40,274 nt of DNA, taken from NCBI GenBank assembly GCA_013426795.1, contig JACDZF010000007.1, positions 1 to 40,274 of the forward strand, written 5' to 3'. Both the position numbers and the translations under genes were made by a program. This document shows positions 16,699 through 24,812 of this stretch, piece by piece. The stretch is from Desulfocapsa sp. (GTDB lineage: Bacteria; Desulfobacterota; Desulfobulbia; Desulfobulbales; Desulfocapsaceae). How positions within the stretch are numbered: position 1 is the first letter of the stretch; each line of letters starts with the position of its first letter. Under the pieces are notes generated by a model. That model was not told where the DNA came from and did not search any database. It was given only the letters and a program-made list of their open reading frames with translations.

Positions 16699-17958
16699 TT
16701 AACGTTTTAAAAATGTGCGTTTGCTGTAATCCACTGTTTTCGGCCGTTTATATTTTATAGAATCGGACGTTGTCGATGGCTTTCTTTTTTGTCCTGATCG
16801 AGCCGACAATTCTTTCTCGGCGACGACCAGGTCTTGGGCGTCGAGGTTGAAGCCGGATACCGTTTCAAGGGGGATCTTTTTTCCCAGGGTCTGCTCGATA
16901 AGTTTGATCATCCGGTTGTCAGCGGAGGTCATGAAGGTGAATGCCTCTCCGGTGCAGGCCGCCCGACCCGTCCGGCCGGTGCGATGGGTGTAGGCCTCAG
17001 CAGTATCGGGAACGTCGTAATTAATAACATGGGAGATCCCCGAGACATCAATCCCGCGAGCGGCAATGTCCGTTGCCACCAGAATGTTATAGATGCCGCT
17101 CTTGAATCCATCCAGGGCTTCCTGGCGTTTGTTCTGGGACAGATTCCCCTGTAAAGATGTTGCCCGAAAACCGGAATTTTCCAGCTGCTGGGCGACATTC
17201 TTGGCCTTATATTTTGTTTTGGTAAAAACCAGGGTTGTGGTCATCTCCTTTTGCTTCAGGATATTCTTGAGCAAATCCGTTTTCCGTTTTTGCTCAACGT
17301 GAATCAGGGAGTGGGAGATGGATGCCGCCGGCTTGGTATGATTAATCTGTACCGTGGCTGGATCGTTGAGAATATCCTCGGCAAGGTGGCGAATTTCGCT
17401 GGGCATCGTTGCCGAAAAGACCAGAGATTGTCGTTTCGCGGGAACAGATTTCAATATTCGACGAATGTCTGGCAAAAACCCTTTGTCAAACATGTGATCG
17501 GCCTCGTCAAGAATGAGAATCTCGACGTGGGAGAGATTGACGGTTCTGTCATTCAGATGATCGAGGAGGCGGCCAGGGCAGGCGACAATAATCTCCACCC
17601 CGTTGCGGATATTTCTGGTCTGGGTCAGTTTGCTGACTCCGCCATAAATCACGGCACTGCGCAGGTTGGTCAAATGGGCCATTTTCTCAAAATAGTCATG
17701 AATCTGCTCGGCAAGCTCGCGGGTGGGGGCAATGATCAAGGCTCGGACGCATTTCCTCGGGCCATTGAGCAAACGTTGCAGGGTCGGCAATACAAAGGCA
17801 GCCGTTTTGCCGGTTCCAGTCTGGGCCAAGCCGAGAAGGTCACGGCCTGCGAGAACAGGTGGAATTGCCTGGAGCTGAATGGGGGTGGGTACGGTGTAGC
17901 CACATTTCTGGATGGCTGTTACGATGTTCGGGTGAAAATTAAAGACTGAAAAACTCAT
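16699..17958 (-). CDS. DEAD-box ATP-dependent RNA helicase (RhlE-like)
   Basis: This 419-residue enzyme unwinds short RNA duplexes in ribosome assembly or RNA decay. The Q-motif region (FNFHPNIVTAIQKCGYTVPT), Walker A (AQTGTGKT), PTRELAEQ, DEAD (ILDEADHMFDKGF), SAT (FSATMP) and motif VI (YTHRTGRTGR) all occur in order. A basic C-terminal tail of about 45 residues follows (KRKPSTTS, KYKRPKTVDYSKR). AGGAG about 6 nt upstream fixes the ATG at 17958; an upstream in-frame extension is not protein-like. RhlE is the nearest assignment from the short core plus basic tail. It lies just upstream of cspA on the same strand, consistent with a cold-response role. Confidence 0.95.
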   Translation of the reverse strand: MSFSVFNFHPNIVTAIQKCGYTVPTPIQLQAIPPVLAGRDLLGLAQTGTGKTAAFVLPTLQRLLNGPRKCVRALIIAPTRELAEQIHDYFEKMAHLTNLRSAVIYGGVSKLTQTRNIRNGVEIIVACPGRLLDHLNDRTVNLSHVEILILDEADHMFDKGFLPDIRRILKSVPAKRQSLVFSATMPSEIRHLAEDILNDPATVQINHTKPAASISHSLIHVEQKRKTDLLKNILKQKEMTTTLVFTKTKYKAKNVAQQLENSGFRATSLQGNLSQNKRQEALDGFKSGIYNILVATDIAARGIDVSGISHVINYDVPDTAEAYTHRTGRTGRAACTGEAFTFMTSADNRMIKLIEQTLGKKIPLETVSGFNLDAQDLVVAEKELSARSGQKRKPSTTSDSIKYKRPKTVDYSKRTFLKR

Positions 17959-18004
17959 TAAAACTCCTTTTGATTTGGGACTGCTTGTGTTGCCTGTCTT
18001 GATT

Positions 18005-18020
18005 GGGTATGAAAATACCC
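18005..18020. repeat. 6-bp hairpin with tetraloop in the helicase leader region
   Basis: GGGTAT and ATACCC enclose GAAA on the plus strand. The arms are identical to those of the palindrome at 1488-1500. It lies 47-62 bp upstream of the helicase start codon. Confidence 0.45.
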
Positions 18021-18170
18021 GCATGCAGAGAAGGCATGATTGTCTGTTTCTCAATGAGAAGAGAGGCCATGATTCCGGGAATGAAAGAACGTTGCCGGAA
18101 GGGAGCAAGGACACGAATCTTCTGTAAGATGATATGGGTATGGGCTAAATGGTCTGCATGTGGACATGAA

Positions 18171-18196
18171 GCGATAATTTCAGTTTCATTTATCGC
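18171..18196. repeat. 7-bp inverted repeat in the helicase-thiE gap
   Basis: GCGATAA (18171-18177) and TTATCGC (18190-18196) flank a 12-nt centre. It has the size of a dimeric regulator site or a leader hairpin. Confidence 0.3.
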
Positions 18197-18449
18197 GGGG
18201 GGAGTTGTGGCAATGTTCCGGGGAAAAACAACTTCAAAAAAAGAACAGGCTGACGCTCCAGTTAGGTACTCAGCAATAAAACTTTAACGATATTGAACGA
18301 TGCGAGAAAATCAGCAGGGAAGTACGAGAAAGGAATATGCTCCTCCCTACATACTCTTGTTTTTTAAGTATAGCTACAGAATAAAGCGTTTTAATATCTC
18401 AGCAAGTACACTATTCTGATTTCTCATTGTGCGTGGAGGTATTTTAACG

Positions 18450-18512
18450 ATGTCAGCCGGTTTCCTGAAGTTGCCAATAAAAACAGGAGATCCTAACAAG
18501 GGGTGGGGTTGA
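18450..18512 (+). CDS. possible 20-codon leader ORF before thiE
   Basis: GGAGG at 18435-18439 lies 10 nt before an ATG that encodes MSAGFLKLPIKTGDPNKGWG. Its stop codon is 7 bp before the thiE ATG, a spacing that would allow coupling. The evidence is only position and ribosome binding site. Confidence 0.2.
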   Translation: MSAGFLKLPIKTGDPNKGWG

Positions 18513-18519
18513 AGAGAGA

Positions 18520-19269
18520 ATGAATTCAAATACTGTGGCACATGGTCGCTACGCTTTGCGGCTGCATCAATTTATGGATGAGGTGACCCTCTATCCGGTG
18601 AGTTGCGAGCGACTGGCCGCTGGGAGAACAGATCGACAGTGGCTGGACGCAGTCCTGGCCGGAGGGGCAAGGATTGTCCAGTTGCGGGATAAGGAAAGCA
18701 GCGATGGCGAGCTTCTGGCCAAGGCGCTCTATTTCAGAGAAAAAACCCGAGAGGCGGGGGCCTTGTTGATAATAAATGACCGATTGGATATTGCCCTTCT
18801 GGCAGGTGCCGATGGAGTGCATGTGGGGCAGAATGATCTGCCCCCGGAGGAGATGAGAAGACTGGCCCCGGACTTTTTGATCGGACTTTCCTGCAATACA
18901 CTGGATCAGGCCAGGAAATTGGGGGATATGGTAAAAAAAGGTTTGTGTCCGGTGTCCTATTTTAATGTGGGCCCTTTATATTCGACAACGACCAAACAGG
19001 GGCTGAAGGACTATTTAGGGGTCCAGGCCATTCGCCAATTTACCCGGGAATGCTCTTTGCCCTTTACCGTGATGGGGGGCATTAAGGCTGATCATATTGA
19101 GGAATTATGTGATGCAGGGGTGAAACGGATGGCCGTGGTGACTGCCATCACTCAGGCATCAGATATCTCCATGGAAACAGCATGGTGGATAAAAAAAATA
19201 AAAGAGTGCTCAGGGAATCGGAGGCAGGAGAATGGAGCGTTGCAAAAAAAGAGAAAGGCTGGTCAATGA
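18520..19269 (+). CDS. thiE: thiamine-phosphate synthase
   Basis: This 249-residue TIM-barrel enzyme joins hydroxymethylpyrimidine diphosphate and thiazole phosphate to thiamine phosphate. Family blocks are ARIVQLRDKE, LIINDRLDIALLAGADGVHV with GQNDLP, IGLSCNT (phosphate-loop region), YFNVGPLYSTTTKQG and FTVMGGIKADHI. It has about 25 extra N-terminal residues and a basic C-terminal tail, making it longer than the usual 210-220. AGAGAGA precedes ATG 18520. The 3' end overlaps the next gene by 38 bp. Other thi genes are not in the window. TenI-type regulators share the fold, but the substrate loops favour a true ThiE. Confidence 0.93.
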   Translation: MNSNTVAHGRYALRLHQFMDEVTLYPVSCERLAAGRTDRQWLDAVLAGGARIVQLRDKESSDGELLAKALYFREKTREAGALLIINDRLDIALLAGADGVHVGQNDLPPEEMRRLAPDFLIGLSCNTLDQARKLGDMVKKGLCPVSYFNVGPLYSTTTKQGLKDYLGVQAIRQFTRECSLPFTVMGGIKADHIEELCDAGVKRMAVVTAITQASDISMETAWWIKKIKECSGNRRQENGALQKKRKAGQ

Positions 19270-19921
19270 GATCGAGTTGTTTATTTCCTATGGGGTTACA
19301 AGAGAAGAGCAGCCGGGTGCCCTTCTTTTCTTGCAGCGGTATAAAAATGATGATCTTGCCCTGCAGCTTATGAGGTCTTTTTACACCTCATTGCCCGAGA
19401 CCCACGAGGAAGCCCTTTGCCGAATCGCCTTTATCGAGAAAAAAGATGATATTTTTCTGTTGGGATTACAGACCGCCCTGCATGGTTATCTCTATCTTGC
19501 CACTGATCAGAAGGCACTTTTTGTTGGTGAATATGGAGAGGAACCTCTGGAGACGAAGGCCCTGGCTCTTTTTGGGTATCCTGATCTGAAAGAGTTTCTA
19601 AAAAAATATCCACATATTGAGAAGTGCCAGGAATATGTCCCTGATCAGCTGGCAGACCCCGGATTCTGCCCCGTCTGCTCGGCGGTGACGGGTGCGTATC
19701 ACATCCTGGGGTGTCCGGTGGAGGTCTGTCCCTGGTGTGAAGGGCAGTTCAGCCGGTGCGGTTGTCGTTTTGAGCAATTGGGGGTTGAGGCGCTGGAAGA
19801 TGAGGAGGAGCTGGAAGAGCTGGAACGATTGCTGAAAGAGAAGGGGCGTGTTCCTTACGCGGCCTGGCAGTGTCCATCCTATCCGTCGGATAAGGACGAA
19901 GAGGATGGACAGGATGAGTAA
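19232..19921 (+). CDS. uncharacterised cysteine-rich protein coupled to thiE
   Basis: I do not recognise this 229-residue protein. It has no signal peptide or membrane helix. The first 140 residues are mixed alpha/beta (ALHGYLYLATDQKALFVGEY). A compact zinc-ribbon-like region follows with Cys at 146, 149, 161, 166, 169, 176 and 178 (FCPVC, VCPWCEG, RCGC). A highly acidic helix comes next (residues 188-202, EDEEELEELERL) and an acidic end. GGAG directly before ATG 19232 and the 38-bp overlap with thiE suggest translational coupling. The 3' end lies 20 bp from convergent hflC. A metal-binding or protein-binding role is plausible, nothing more. Confidence 0.85.
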   Translation: MERCKKRERLVNEIELFISYGVTREEQPGALLFLQRYKNDDLALQLMRSFYTSLPETHEEALCRIAFIEKKDDIFLLGLQTALHGYLYLATDQKALFVGEYGEEPLETKALALFGYPDLKEFLKKYPHIEKCQEYVPDQLADPGFCPVCSAVTGAYHILGCPVEVCPWCEGQFSRCGCRFEQLGVEALEDEEELEELERLLKEKGRVPYAAWQCPSYPSDKDEEDGQDE

Positions 19922-19941
19922 TGGCGGCAGGTTCTGAGGGG

Positions 19942-20877
19942 TTATTTCTTCGACGAGATGCTTTTCAGATAGTGAAAAATATCCGAATCTGAAGAAAGGA
20001 CGAGGTTGGTGTTGTCGCCAATGACCTGCCGGTAACTTTCAAGGGTTCTGGAAAAGGAAAAGAATTCAGGATCCTGGGAGTAGGCATGGCCAAATATCCT
20101 CGTTGCTTCAGCATCGGCCTTGCCCTTTATGCCCATGGCATCACGTTCAGCCGTGGAGCTGATAACCTGCAACTCACGATCAACGGTACCGAGAATTTCG
20201 GCCTTCTTCCCTTCGCCGGTGGAGCGTTTTTCGGCGGCAATCCGTTTTCTTTCAGAAATCATGCGGTCGTAAACCTTGACCCGCACCGATTCAATATAGT
20301 TAACCCGCTTGAACATAACATCAATCAGCTCGATACCATATTGGGGAGTCGCCTTGGCAGCTGTCTCAATGATATAATTGGTGATAACATCGCGGCCACG
20401 TTTGGGGGCACCGGCGATGTTCTTGCTGGCATCGGTCATGGTTTCTTCTGACCAGTCAGAGCTGCGAATGATTTCAATGAGATCATTCTTGTTCACCATG
20501 TCGCGCACCGTGCCGTCAATGATGTCATCGAGCATTGATTGGGCGCGGGTCTCTGTTTTGACTGCCTGCATATATTTCAGGGCATCGACAATGCGCCAGC
20601 GGGCAGTGACATCAAGATAGACATAGGTCTTATCCCCGGTGGGAATCTGATTGGGGTCGCCGTCCCAGATCTGGATCCTTTTGTCAAACAGATTGACATG
20701 CTGGACGAAGGGGACTTTCAGATGCAGACCGGCAGTGGTTATGGGTTCACCGACCGGGGCGCCGAACTGGGTGATAACGGCCTGGGTTCCTTCATCGAGA
20801 ACGAAAAACCCGTCATAGATGACTATAATGCCAAGAAGAACAAGACCGGTCAGGAAGAATTGAACAATTTGTTTCAT
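19942..20877 (-). CDS. hflC: HflC, SPFH/band-7 membrane protein
   Basis: This 311-residue protein has one N-terminal membrane anchor (about residues 5-25), then the SPFH domain (FVLDEGTQAVITQFGAPVGE) and a long helical region rich in Lys, Glu and Ala (ERKRIAAEKRSTGEGKKAE). With HflK it forms a large membrane cage that modulates the FtsH protease. AEGKKAEILGTVDRE-type sequence and DADATRI-like KADAEATRIFGHAYSQDPEF are typical of HflC. Its ATG lies one base after the hflK stop codon, so the two are translationally coupled. No ftsH is nearby. Confidence 0.95.
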   Translation of the reverse strand: MKQIVQFFLTGLVLLGIIVIYDGFFVLDEGTQAVITQFGAPVGEPITTAGLHLKVPFVQHVNLFDKRIQIWDGDPNQIPTGDKTYVYLDVTARWRIVDALKYMQAVKTETRAQSMLDDIIDGTVRDMVNKNDLIEIIRSSDWSEETMTDASKNIAGAPKRGRDVITNYIIETAAKATPQYGIELIDVMFKRVNYIESVRVKVYDRMISERKRIAAEKRSTGEGKKAEILGTVDRELQVISSTAERDAMGIKGKADAEATRIFGHAYSQDPEFFSFSRTLESYRQVIGDNTNLVLSSDSDIFHYLKSISSKK

Positions 20878-20878
20878 C

Positions 20879-22012
20879 TCAGTTTCCTTGTTGGTTGGAT
20901 TTAGGGCTTATGGAACCCGCCGGGGCTTGCAGGGGGGAGAGATTGAGCAGCGGAAGCGGCGATTTCTGGTCTTCATCGATCACATAGACGGAGGCGGTAC
21001 TGGGCATGATTGCCTGCATGGTCTCCAGATACATCCGCCGACGGGTGACCTCTGGTGCGCTTTTGTATTCCTTGAGGATGGCCAGGAAACGTCCTGTTTC
21101 ACCCTGGGCCTGATTAATCCTGGCGGCGGCGTAGCCATGGGATTCCTCTATGGTTTTTTTGGCATCACCGCGGGCCTTGGGGATGACCCTGTTGTAGGTC
21201 TCTTCTGCCTCATTCACCAGTCGCTTCATATCCTGATCCGCCTCGTTGACCTCGTTGAATGCCGGCTTGACCGGTTCGGGGGGGTTGATATCCTGAAACT
21301 GGACCGTGCCGATGGTAACCCCGGCCTCAAGTTTATCCAGTTGCGCCTGCAATTCTTTTTTGGCATCTGCGGCCAGAAGATCACGGTTGCCAAGGACGTA
21401 GTCAAAATCCATATTTCCCACCACCCGTCGGGTGATGCTCTCTGAGATATCGCGGACTGCCTGGCGTACGTCTTTGACTTTAAAAAGGTAATTGACGGGA
21501 TCGCTGACCCGGTACTGGACGATCCAGGCAACATTGATCACATTGGTGTCGGCCGTCAGCATCAGGGACTCGGTCTCAAAGCCGCTGCGGTCAAATGATG
21601 TCAGTTGACCGGGAGAACGGCTGCGAAAGCCGAACTCTTCTTTGCGGATTTCTCCCATGTCAACCTTGTACAGGGTGTCAATGATGGGAATCTTAAAGCG
21701 CAGGCCGGGCTGGGTGGTTTGAGAATATTTTCCCAGGCGGAGAATAATGCCCACCTCACCGGGAGAGATCTTGTAGAAGGAGGCATAGATAGCCTGGAGG
21801 ACCATGATGGCCAGGATGAAGGCGACGAGTTTACTGATTCCGGCCAGGGGATTCATGGCCTGGGATGGCTTGTTCTCCTCGGTGCTGCCTGAATGAGATT
21901 TCTTATCGTTAAAAAAATCCTGCACCTTTTTGATGCAAAGGGCGACCCATTCTTCCGGGGTCTGGGGTTTTTTCTTCTGGCCCCATGGCGGTTGCTGTTC
22001 CTGGTTTGACAT
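20879..22012 (-). CDS. hflK: HflK, SPFH/band-7 membrane protein
   Basis: This 377-residue partner of HflC has a Gln/Pro/Lys-rich cytoplasmic N-terminus (SNQEQQPPWGQKKKPQTPEEW), a membrane helix at about residues 67-84, the SPFH domain starting KISPGEVGIILRLGKYSQTT, and an alanine- and glutamate-rich coiled region. ATG 22012 is preceded by GGAGA. An upstream in-frame extension to 22090 is possible but lacks a ribosome binding site and is not HflK-like. The order hflK then hflC is standard. Confidence 0.95.
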   Translation of the reverse strand: MSNQEQQPPWGQKKKPQTPEEWVALCIKKVQDFFNDKKSHSGSTEENKPSQAMNPLAGISKLVAFILAIMVLQAIYASFYKISPGEVGIILRLGKYSQTTQPGLRFKIPIIDTLYKVDMGEIRKEEFGFRSRSPGQLTSFDRSGFETESLMLTADTNVINVAWIVQYRVSDPVNYLFKVKDVRQAVRDISESITRRVVGNMDFDYVLGNRDLLAADAKKELQAQLDKLEAGVTIGTVQFQDINPPEPVKPAFNEVNEADQDMKRLVNEAEETYNRVIPKARGDAKKTIEESHGYAAARINQAQGETGRFLAILKEYKSAPEVTRRRMYLETMQAIMPSTASVYVIDEDQKSPLPLLNLSPLQAPAGSISPKSNQQGN

Positions 22013-22100
22013 AATAATTTTTCTCCTGCCTTGCCTGATGAAACGGAATCTTTCTGTCGTCGTATGATAAAGAGAAGGATGGTATGACAAATTTTGAAAC

Positions 22101-22128
22101 AGAATAAGCCCTTTTTGTTGAATGGCAA
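22101..22128 (-). promoter_or_regulatory. candidate promoter of hflKC
   Basis: On the minus strand TTGCCA (22128-22123), a 16-bp spacer and TATTCT (22106-22101) lie about 90 bp before hflK. Confidence 0.4.
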
Positions 22129-22198
22129 ATGAAAATGACAGGTTTCTTTGAACAGCCGGGGCAAGGTTTGTTTCGGAAAATCCTGGAAAAGAAGAAGT

Positions 22199-23104
22199 TC
22201 ATGGCCGGAGAGCGAGCTCCCAACTCCCGATGAGCAGGGAAATAAAGAGACTAAAACAGAGGGATTGAAAGAAAAAAGAGTGACGCAGACGTTGGAGCGG
22301 TTCCTGACTCAGGAGGTATCCTGACAGCAGGCCGCAGAGCAGTCCAAAAAAATGGGCACCAAGATCTGTATGTTCACCGGAACTGCCCAGTGCGGCGAGG
22401 AGCGCTGCTCCAGCCATTATAGGCAGGAGAATATGAGAACCGGTAAATTTTCTCCGTCCCCGATGGCTGAGAATGGCCAGCATGCCGATGACGGCAAAGA
22501 CGGCCGTCGAAAATCCGACAAACTGGTACTCTGATTGATGAAGAAGGACGTTGAGCAGATTGCCGCATCCTGCAGTCAGAAGCAGTGAGCTGAGTCCAAG
22601 ACCGGTGCCCGTCAAGAGACAGAATGAGTGGACCAGCCAGCCCCCGATAAGGCAGTTACTGAGCAGGTGCACCGTATCGGCATGGAGGGTCAGGGCCGTC
22701 AGCAGTCGCCACCACTCCCCTTTTTGGAGGATCTCGTCAGCGTTGCCGGCCCCTTGCGCAAACCATACGGACTCTTTGCTCCAGGCACCGGTCACGGAAT
22801 AAAAGAGAATCAGCGCGCCGATGAGAAGCAGGGTCGGGGGTTGGATCAAGGGGGTGAAATCATGGTTCGGAGGTGGAGGTTTGGGGGGCCAATCTCTATT
22901 TTCGGCAAAGTAGCATTCCAGTTCATGGATTGCCCGGAGTTCTCTGCCGGCCGGGACAAAAAGCTGCCAGGTGTGGTCCTTATGGAAAATTTGATGAGGG
23001 ATCTGAACCGCCGACAGGACAAGGACCCAGGCATTCGCGGTTTCCTCCTGGTTCGTGTCAAGGATGGGTGAGGATTGTGGCGGGGTTCTTTTTTGCAATG
23101 TCAT
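22199..23104 (-). CDS. rhomboid-family intramembrane serine protease
   Basis: From ATG 23104 the product is 301 residues (GTG 23110 would add two). The first 90 form a soluble cytoplasmic domain (NAWVLVLSAVQIPHQIFHKD). Six or so membrane helices follow with rhomboid signatures: HLLSN with His146 and Asn150, FVGFSTAVFAVIG with the presumed nucleophile Ser199, and GAHFFGLLCGLLSGYLL with catalytic His251. The usual GxSG is GFST here, so the Gly after the serine is replaced by Thr. It lies upstream of hflKC on the same strand, with its own candidate promoter. Rhomboids cleave membrane-embedded helices; the substrate is unknown. Confidence 0.9.
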   Translation of the reverse strand: MTLQKRTPPQSSPILDTNQEETANAWVLVLSAVQIPHQIFHKDHTWQLFVPAGRELRAIHELECYFAENRDWPPKPPPPNHDFTPLIQPPTLLLIGALILFYSVTGAWSKESVWFAQGAGNADEILQKGEWWRLLTALTLHADTVHLLSNCLIGGWLVHSFCLLTGTGLGLSSLLLTAGCGNLLNVLLHQSEYQFVGFSTAVFAVIGMLAILSHRGRRKFTGSHILLPIMAGAALLAALGSSGEHTDLGAHFFGLLCGLLSGYLLSQEPLQRLRHSFFFQSLCFSLFISLLIGSWELALRP

Positions 23105-23171
23105 GTCCACACTGGTGACTCAGTTGCAACAGATTCAAAATTCTGGTTGGGTTTTTAAGGGATTGTTATCC

Positions 23172-23200
23172 ATAGTAGCCTTTGCATCATGGTTTGGCAA
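23172..23200 (-). promoter_or_regulatory. candidate promoter of the rhomboid gene
   Basis: On the minus strand TTGCCA (23200-23195), a 17-bp spacer and TACTAT (23177-23172) lie about 70 bp before the start codon. Confidence 0.5.
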
Positions 23201-23370
23201 ATACGGGGAGTCCCGGCTGTTCCATTGGTCGAAGTGAAGGGATCAGAGGCAGGCCTTAAGCAAAAGAGTGACCGGCAGGATTGCGGGAAATAATGTTTCG
23301 TGCTATACGGCACAGGCAGGCGGGAACAGATGTTTGAGAAAGGATGGGGAAATATCATCATGGAGATAAG

Positions 23371-23406
23371 AAAAGGGGTTACAACCATTGAGATTGCAAC
23401 CCCTTT
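23371..23406 (-). terminator. terminator of tRNA-Leu
   Basis: GGGGTT and AACCCC arms (23375-23380 and 23398-23403) are extended inward by CAA/TTG after a mismatch. On the minus strand TTTTCTT follows. Confidence 0.75.
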
Positions 23407-23414
23407 ATTGAATC

Positions 23415-23500
23415 TGGTACCGTAGAGAAGACTCGAACTTCCACGAGGAAACCCCCACTAGGACCTGAACCTAGCGCGTCTACCATTCCGCCACTACGGC
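23415..23500 (-). tRNA. tRNA-Leu (anticodon CAG)
   Basis: This 86-nt class II tRNA has acceptor GCCGTAG paired with CTACGGT, anticodon stem CTAGG/CCTAG around loop TTCAGGT (anticodon CAG), a long variable arm (TGGGGGTTTCCTCGTGG), T-loop TTCGAGT and encoded CCA. The first pair is a G-U. Confidence 0.96.
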
Positions 23501-23512
23501 ACAACGAAGGTC

Positions 23513-23541
23513 AATATGCTTGTCCTGATGAAATTTGTCAA
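23513..23541 (-). promoter_or_regulatory. promoter of tRNA-Leu
   Basis: On the minus strand a consensus TTGACA (23541-23536), a 17-bp spacer and CATATT (23518-23513) lie just upstream of the tRNA. Confidence 0.7.
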
Positions 23542-23587
23542 GACTTTCTTCATGGCGGGCATAAAATAGGAAAAATGTGGTGTATGA

Positions 23588-24559
23588 ATGGAAATCTTTA
23601 GAGAACTTGAGGATATCAAGAAACAATTTCCCTACCCATGCGTCACCATTGGGAATTTTGACGGAGTGCATCTTGGTCATCAGTTGTTGTTTGCCGAGGT
23701 GGTGCAGCGGGCCTATCGCCATCATGGCACCAGCGTGGCCATAACCTTTAATCCCCATCCCCTTCAAGTGCTTCGACCAGAGGGAATCAAGCTGATTTCC
23801 ACCTGTGCCCAGAAGATCGAGATGATCGGTCACGCCGGCATTGATGTTCTTGTTATTGTTCCCTTTACCAAGCAGTTTGCCGGAATTTCAGCGGATCATT
23901 TTGTGGACGAGATCCTTCTCCGTCGTATCGGGGTAAGGGAATTGGTGGTGGGCTATGATTATGCCTTTGGCAAGGGTCGGGCGGGTAATATTCCATTTTT
24001 GCAGAAGCAGGGAGAGGAAAAAGGATTTCCGGTGTCGGTGGTTGATGCATATTATGAAAATGGGATGCTGGTCAGCTCAACCAAGGTGCGCGAATTGATC
24101 GTGGAGGGGCGAATGGCTGAGGCCAGGATGCTGCTTGGCCGTTTCTATCAGATTCGCGGCGAGGTGCAGATGGGAAAACAGAGGGGCGGCAGGGAGATAG
24201 GTTTTCCCACGGCTAACCTGCACCTGGATGCCGAAGACCTGATTCCAAAGATCGGCGTATATGTGTGCCAGGTTATTTGTGATGGAAAATGTTACGGCGG
24301 GGTGCTCAATATTGGCTACAATCCGACTTTTGGTGAAGATACCTTGGTGGCTGAGACCCATATATTTGATTTTAATCAAGATATCTATGGGAAACCGATC
24401 AAGGTGAACCTGCTGCAATTCATCCGGGGAGAACAGAAATTCCCAGGCACCCAGGAGCTTGCGGCACAGATTGGCCGTGATGTGGTTCAGGCCAAGCAGA
24501 TTTTGGCGAGTCAGCACAATGAGTTGACCCTTTCCTGTGACGAAAAACACAACCGTTGA
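23588..24559 (+). CDS. ribF: bifunctional riboflavin kinase / FAD synthetase
   Basis: This 323-residue enzyme phosphorylates riboflavin to FMN and adenylylates FMN to FAD. The N-terminal nucleotidyltransferase half (about 1-180) has VTIGNFDGVHLGHQLL, ITFNPHPLQVLRP, VGYDYAFGKGRAGN and SSTKVRELI. The C-terminal flavokinase half has GREIGFPTANLHLD, GGVLNIGYNPTFGED and VETHIFDF-like AETHIFDFNQDIYG. It opens a plus-strand run that includes the other riboflavin genes about 4 kb downstream. ATG 23588 gives the natural N-terminus; another ATG at 23584 is out of frame. Confidence 0.97.
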   Translation: MEIFRELEDIKKQFPYPCVTIGNFDGVHLGHQLLFAEVVQRAYRHHGTSVAITFNPHPLQVLRPEGIKLISTCAQKIEMIGHAGIDVLVIVPFTKQFAGISADHFVDEILLRRIGVRELVVGYDYAFGKGRAGNIPFLQKQGEEKGFPVSVVDAYYENGMLVSSTKVRELIVEGRMAEARMLLGRFYQIRGEVQMGKQRGGREIGFPTANLHLDAEDLIPKIGVYVCQVICDGKCYGGVLNIGYNPTFGEDTLVAETHIFDFNQDIYGKPIKVNLLQFIRGEQKFPGTQELAAQIGRDVVQAKQILASQHNELTLSCDEKHNR

Positions 24560-24627
24560 GGTTCCATGGGGGAGATGGGGGATGACGGAGAGGAATCGGC
24601 GTTACTATCCGGGAATGGATTTTCTCC

Positions 24628-24655
24628 TTGCAAGTGTATTGAAGGTGTCTATACT
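24628..24655 (+). promoter_or_regulatory. candidate promoter of the TPR/HEAT/riboflavin run
   Basis: TTGCAA (24628-24633), a 16-bp spacer and TATACT (24650-24655) lie in the 253-bp gap after ribF, about 157 bp before the TPR gene. Confidence 0.4.
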
Positions 24656-24812
24656 ATCTAAGATTTTTTGAGCAGGAAAGGCGCGAGCCTTCACGGCATG
24701 TTTTTTGAGGGATTTCTTGAAGATAAAAGAGAGATGGCGGCTTAAAGTACCTGTTTTCGAGATCGGTATGGTATTCCAGGCTCCCGTTGATCAGACTTGA
24801 TAGAGGTGGGAT

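Larger units (their letters stand above)
17959..18519. other. 561-bp gap between divergent helicase and thiE genes
   Basis: No convincing gene was found on either strand. It holds GGGTAT-GAAA-ATACCC (18005-18020), a second palindrome GCGATAA/TTATCGC (18171-18196, 12-nt loop), and a possible 20-codon leader ORF (18450-18512) before thiE. No TPP-riboswitch core was recognised and no strong promoter stands out. Confidence 0.6.
23105..23414. other. 310-bp gap upstream of the rhomboid gene
   Basis: No gene is evident on either strand. It contains the rhomboid candidate promoter (23172-23200) and the tRNA-Leu terminator (23371-23406). Confidence 0.6.

Noticed and set aside
16551-16760. 69-codon plus-strand ORF between cspA and helicase
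   Set aside because: No ribosome binding site, no domain, and overlaps the helicase 3' end.
17251-17949. 232-codon plus-strand ORF
   Set aside because: Antisense to the DEAD-box helicase; no ribosome binding site or domain.
18003-18287. 94-codon ORF in the helicase-thiE gap
   Set aside because: No ribosome binding site and random-looking composition; it also spans two palindromes.
18287-18519. TPP riboswitch upstream of thiE
   Set aside because: The conserved CUGAGA and ACCUGAUC-type cores are not present.
24567-24662. 31-codon ORF after ribF
   Set aside because: Only a poor ribosome binding site; it overlaps a candidate promoter for the TPR gene.
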